Assembly: GCA_002293605.1 (NCBI GenBank)
Contig: DBDO01000034.1
Span: forward strand, 1-6,956
DNA length: 6,956 bases
Source: Desulfovibrionaceae bacterium UBA930
GTDB taxonomy: Bacteria > Desulfobacterota > Desulfovibrionia > Desulfovibrionales > Desulfovibrionaceae
Reading direction: 5' to 3'
In this document: piece after piece, positions 4,777-6,956 of the stretch
Position numbering within the stretch: the stretch's first letter is position 1
Layout of the letters: each line of letters starts with the position of its first letter
The notes under the pieces: generated by a model
Told to the model about the DNA's origin: nothing
The model's database searches: none
The model's input: the letters and a program-made list of their open reading frames with translations, nothing else
Position numbers and translations under genes: made by a program

Positions 4777-6956
4777 TCAGGCCCTGGCTCCCTGGGCTTG
4801 CACCGCCTGGGGCTGCGCCTGCGAACGCCCTGCCCCGGCAACGCGCAGCTGCTCGTTACGCAGGGCGTTGAGCACGGCGTTCTTCGGGCCGTCCGCCACC
4901 ACGCGGCCGTTATCCATGACCACCACGCGCTCCACCAGGTCCAGCATGCTCAGACGGTGGGTGACCAAAAGCAGGGTCTTGCTGCCAAGCGTTGCCGCAA
5001 GGCGCTGCTTCAGGGCCAGTTCCGAACTGTTGTCCATATTGCTGCTCGGCTCGTCCATAATGAGAATGTCCGGGTCTTGCAGCAAGGCCCTGGCAATGGC
5101 CACAGACTGCCGTTGTCCGCCGGAGAGCGACATGCCGCGCTCGCCAACCGCCATGCCGAAACCGGCGGGATTGGCGCGCACGAAGTCGGTCACCCCGGCG
5201 ATATTGGCGGCCCTGAGCACCATGCGGTCATCGGCATTGATCGCGCCAAAGGAGATGTTTTCGCGCACCGTGCCGTAGAAAAGGTAGTTATCCTGCGAAA
5301 CATAGCCTATGCGTGAGCGCAGCTCGACCATGTCAAGCTGCCGGATGTCCACCCCGCCCAGCTTGACCGCGCCCTCGGCAGGTTTGAACAGGCCCACGCA
5401 CATGCGGCCAAGCGTACTCTTGCCCGAGCCCATGCGCCCGATAATGCCTACCTTCTCGCCCGGACGGATGCTCAGGTTCACGTTTTCCAGGGCGAAACGC
5501 TCCGTGCCCGGATACTTGAAGGAAAGCCCTTCGAGGATAAGCGAATGCTCCAGATGCCCGAAATCGACATACTGCCCGGTTTCGGGTTTTTCCGTTTCCA
5601 GATTCATCAAAAGATCAAGCGACTTCAAAGCCATGCGCGACTGCTGCAAACGGGTGAGCATGGAAGCCACCTGGGAAAGCGGGGCCATGGCCCGCCCGGC
5701 CAGCATGTTGCAGGCGATGAGCCCCCCCATGGTGAGCAGATTATCCTGGATGCGGTATACGCCCCAGATGATCACCAGCACACTGACCAACTGGGTGATC
5801 ACGATGGTTAGGGTAACAGACAGGTTAGACATGCGCTTGCTGTGAGTATTGGAGGTTGCGCTCATGCCCACGACCCGCTCCCAGGCGTGCTGGATGCGTC
5901 CTTCGGCCATGGTGGTCTTGATGGTTTCAAGACCATTGATGATTTCCACCAGCAAGGCGTTTTTCTGCATGTTCTCCTTAAAGCCCTGCTCAGTCACCTG
6001 TTGCAGCGGAAACTGCATGAACAGGCCCGCACAGATGACAAGGGGCACGGCCACTATGGGCACAATGGCCACAGGCCCGCCGATGAGCGCGATAAGCACC
6101 AGGAAGAACAGCAGAAAAGGCAGATCCACCAGGGCCATCAGGGTGGTGGAGCCGAAAAAGTCGCGCAGGGATTCAAATTCGCGCAGGTTGTTGGCCAGCG
6201 AGCCTGTGGAGTCCGGCTTAACGTCCAGACGCATGGACAAAAGATGCTGCATCAGCTTGCTGGCCAGCACGATATCCGCGTTGCGGCCCGCCACGTCCAC
6301 AAAATAGCTGCGCAAGTTTCTGAGAAGAAAGTCAAAGAGATAGGCCAGGGCAATGCCTATGGCCAGCACCCAGAGCGTGCCCGTGGCATGGTTGGGCACG
6401 ACCCGATCATAGACGTTCATGAAAAAAAGCGGACCGGCCACGGCCAGGAGGTTGACCAGAATGCTCGCCCCGAACACATGCCGGTAAATAGGCAGGAAGT
6501 GGGACAGGGTTCCCCAGAACCAGCGCTTGCTGTCCAGCAGCTTTATCTCGCTGGCCCGCTTGTCCAGCTTCGGTTCCGGCTTGGCGTAAATAGCATAGCC
6601 GAGATACTCGCTCTCCAGGGCCTCACGGGAAACATCGCGCTCTTCCATCTCGTTTTCGGGGAAAAGGGCGACCACCTCTTTTTCTCCGAGTTCGGTCAGG
6701 ATGCAGGCCTTTTCCCCCTGCAAAAGGAGAATGCAGGGCAGGGTAAGGGGAGAAATCTGGGACAGAGTGGGCCGAAACACTGTTTTGGCCCGCAAACCGG
6801 CGGCCTGAGCCGCGCGGATGGCCGCCGAGGGATGGAGCGGTCCGGAGGTCTTGGGCAGTCCCGCCGCCAGCAACTGGGTGGACACCGGCTTGCCGTACAG
6901 CTTGAACAGGCCCGCAAGACATTGGATTAAAGGGGGGTCGTAATCGACATCAGAGG
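4777..6956 (-). CDS. Type I secretion ABC transporter/permease with degenerate C39-like N-terminal domain (LapB-like), N-terminus cut by window edge
   Basis: This is the inner-membrane exporter that powers type I secretion with ATP. The frame is open to the right edge, giving 725 residues here. The GTG at 6883-6885 is internal: the residues upstream of it (DYDPPLIQCLAGLFKLYGKP) continue the C39-like domain, so the true start lies outside. That domain lacks the catalytic Cys (a Pro aligns four residues before CLAGL) and the catalytic His (Ala in KACILTEL), so it should bind substrate, not cleave it. About six membrane segments follow (residues 139-404 counted from that GTG). The nucleotide-binding domain has Walker A GRMGSGKST (5413-5439), Q-loop GYVSQDNYLF, signature LSGGQRQ (5107-5127), Walker B ILIMDEPSS (Asp-Glu 5050-5055) and H-loop His (4957-4959); all are intact. 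The length matches LapB-type exporters of about 720 residues. The gene leads directly into the two adaptor genes. A bacteriocin-processing exporter is unlikely given the missing protease residues. Confidence 0.95.
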   Translation of the reverse strand, partial: SDVDYDPPLIQCLAGLFKLYGKPVSTQLLAAGLPKTSGPLHPSAAIRAAQAAGLRAKTVFRPTLSQISPLTLPCILLLQGEKACILTELGEKEVVALFPENEMEERDVSREALESEYLGYAIYAKPEPKLDKRASEIKLLDSKRWFWGTLSHFLPIYRHVFGASILVNLLAVAGPLFFMNVYDRVVPNHATGTLWVLAIGIALAYLFDFLLRNLRSYFVDVAGRNADIVLASKLMQHLLSMRLDVKPDSTGSLANNLREFESLRDFFGSTTLMALVDLPFLLFFLVLIALIGGPVAIVPIVAVPLVICAGLFMQFPLQQVTEQGFKENMQKNALLVEIINGLETIKTTMAEGRIQHAWERVVGMSATSNTHSKRMSNLSVTLTIVITQLVSVLVIIWGVYRIQDNLLTMGGLIACNMLAGRAMAPLSQVASMLTRLQQSRMALKSLDLLMNLETEKPETGQYVDFGHLEHSLILEGLSFKYPGTERFALENVNLSIRPGEKVGIIGRMGSGKSTLGRMCVGLFKPAEGAVKLGGVDIRQLDMVELRSRIGYVSQDNYLFYGTVRENISFGAINADDRMVLRAANIAGVTDFVRANPAGFGMAVGERGMSLSGGQRQSVAIARALLQDPDILIMDEPSSNMDNSSELALKQRLAATLGSKTLLLVTHRLSMLDLVERVVVMDNGRVVADGPKNAVLNALRNEQLRVAGAGRSQAQPQAVQAQGARA

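Noticed and set aside
4178..5278. A 366-codon plus-strand open frame, and a similar 362-codon one at 5842-6930.
   Set aside because: They are antisense to the adaptor and transporter genes, whose minus-strand frames contain all expected motifs. Long antisense frames are common in GC-rich coding DNA.

Overview
The window is bacterial DNA, moderately GC-rich. The gene families, the way they are combined and the palindrome-rich intergenic DNA suggest an anaerobic Desulfovibrio-like member of the Desulfobacterota. That assignment is an inference, because no rRNA or marker gene is present. All convincing genes lie on the minus strand, so the window reads biologically from right to left.

Right-hand block (2043-6956): a tightly packed type I secretion operon. 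It starts with an ABC transporter/permease whose N-terminal end runs off the window. Its N-terminal C39-like domain has lost the catalytic residues, and its sequence resembles LapB-type exporters. Two different HlyD-family membrane-fusion proteins follow. The first starts 2 nt after the transporter stop. The second overlaps the first by 4 nt (ATGA) and has a strong AGGAGG ribosome binding site. Together they would form most of the inner-membrane and periplasmic part of an exporter, possibly for a large surface adhesin. The outer-membrane TolC-like partner, the substrate and any LapG/LapD-type regulators are not in the window.

Middle block (1527-2042): about 515 bp without a credible gene but full of palindromes. 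Going rightwards there are four short GC-rich hairpins (1548-1711), then two large palindromic elements that almost abut (1741-1896 and 1898-2042). The second ends on the base before the stop codon of the last secretion gene. The two elements look like mobile or multicopy intergenic repeats (MITE/REP-like) and may also act as the end of the secretion transcript.

Left-hand block (1-1526): the N-terminal 508 residues of a large tandem-domain activase of the BadF/BadG/BcrA/BcrD (2-hydroxyacyl-CoA dehydratase activator) ATPase family. It is cut by the left window edge inside the second ATPase module. Both modules keep the ASKHA nucleotide-binding motif and a cysteine pair 39 residues apart. Nothing in the sequence links it functionally to the secretion operon. 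The palindromic block separates the two transcription units.
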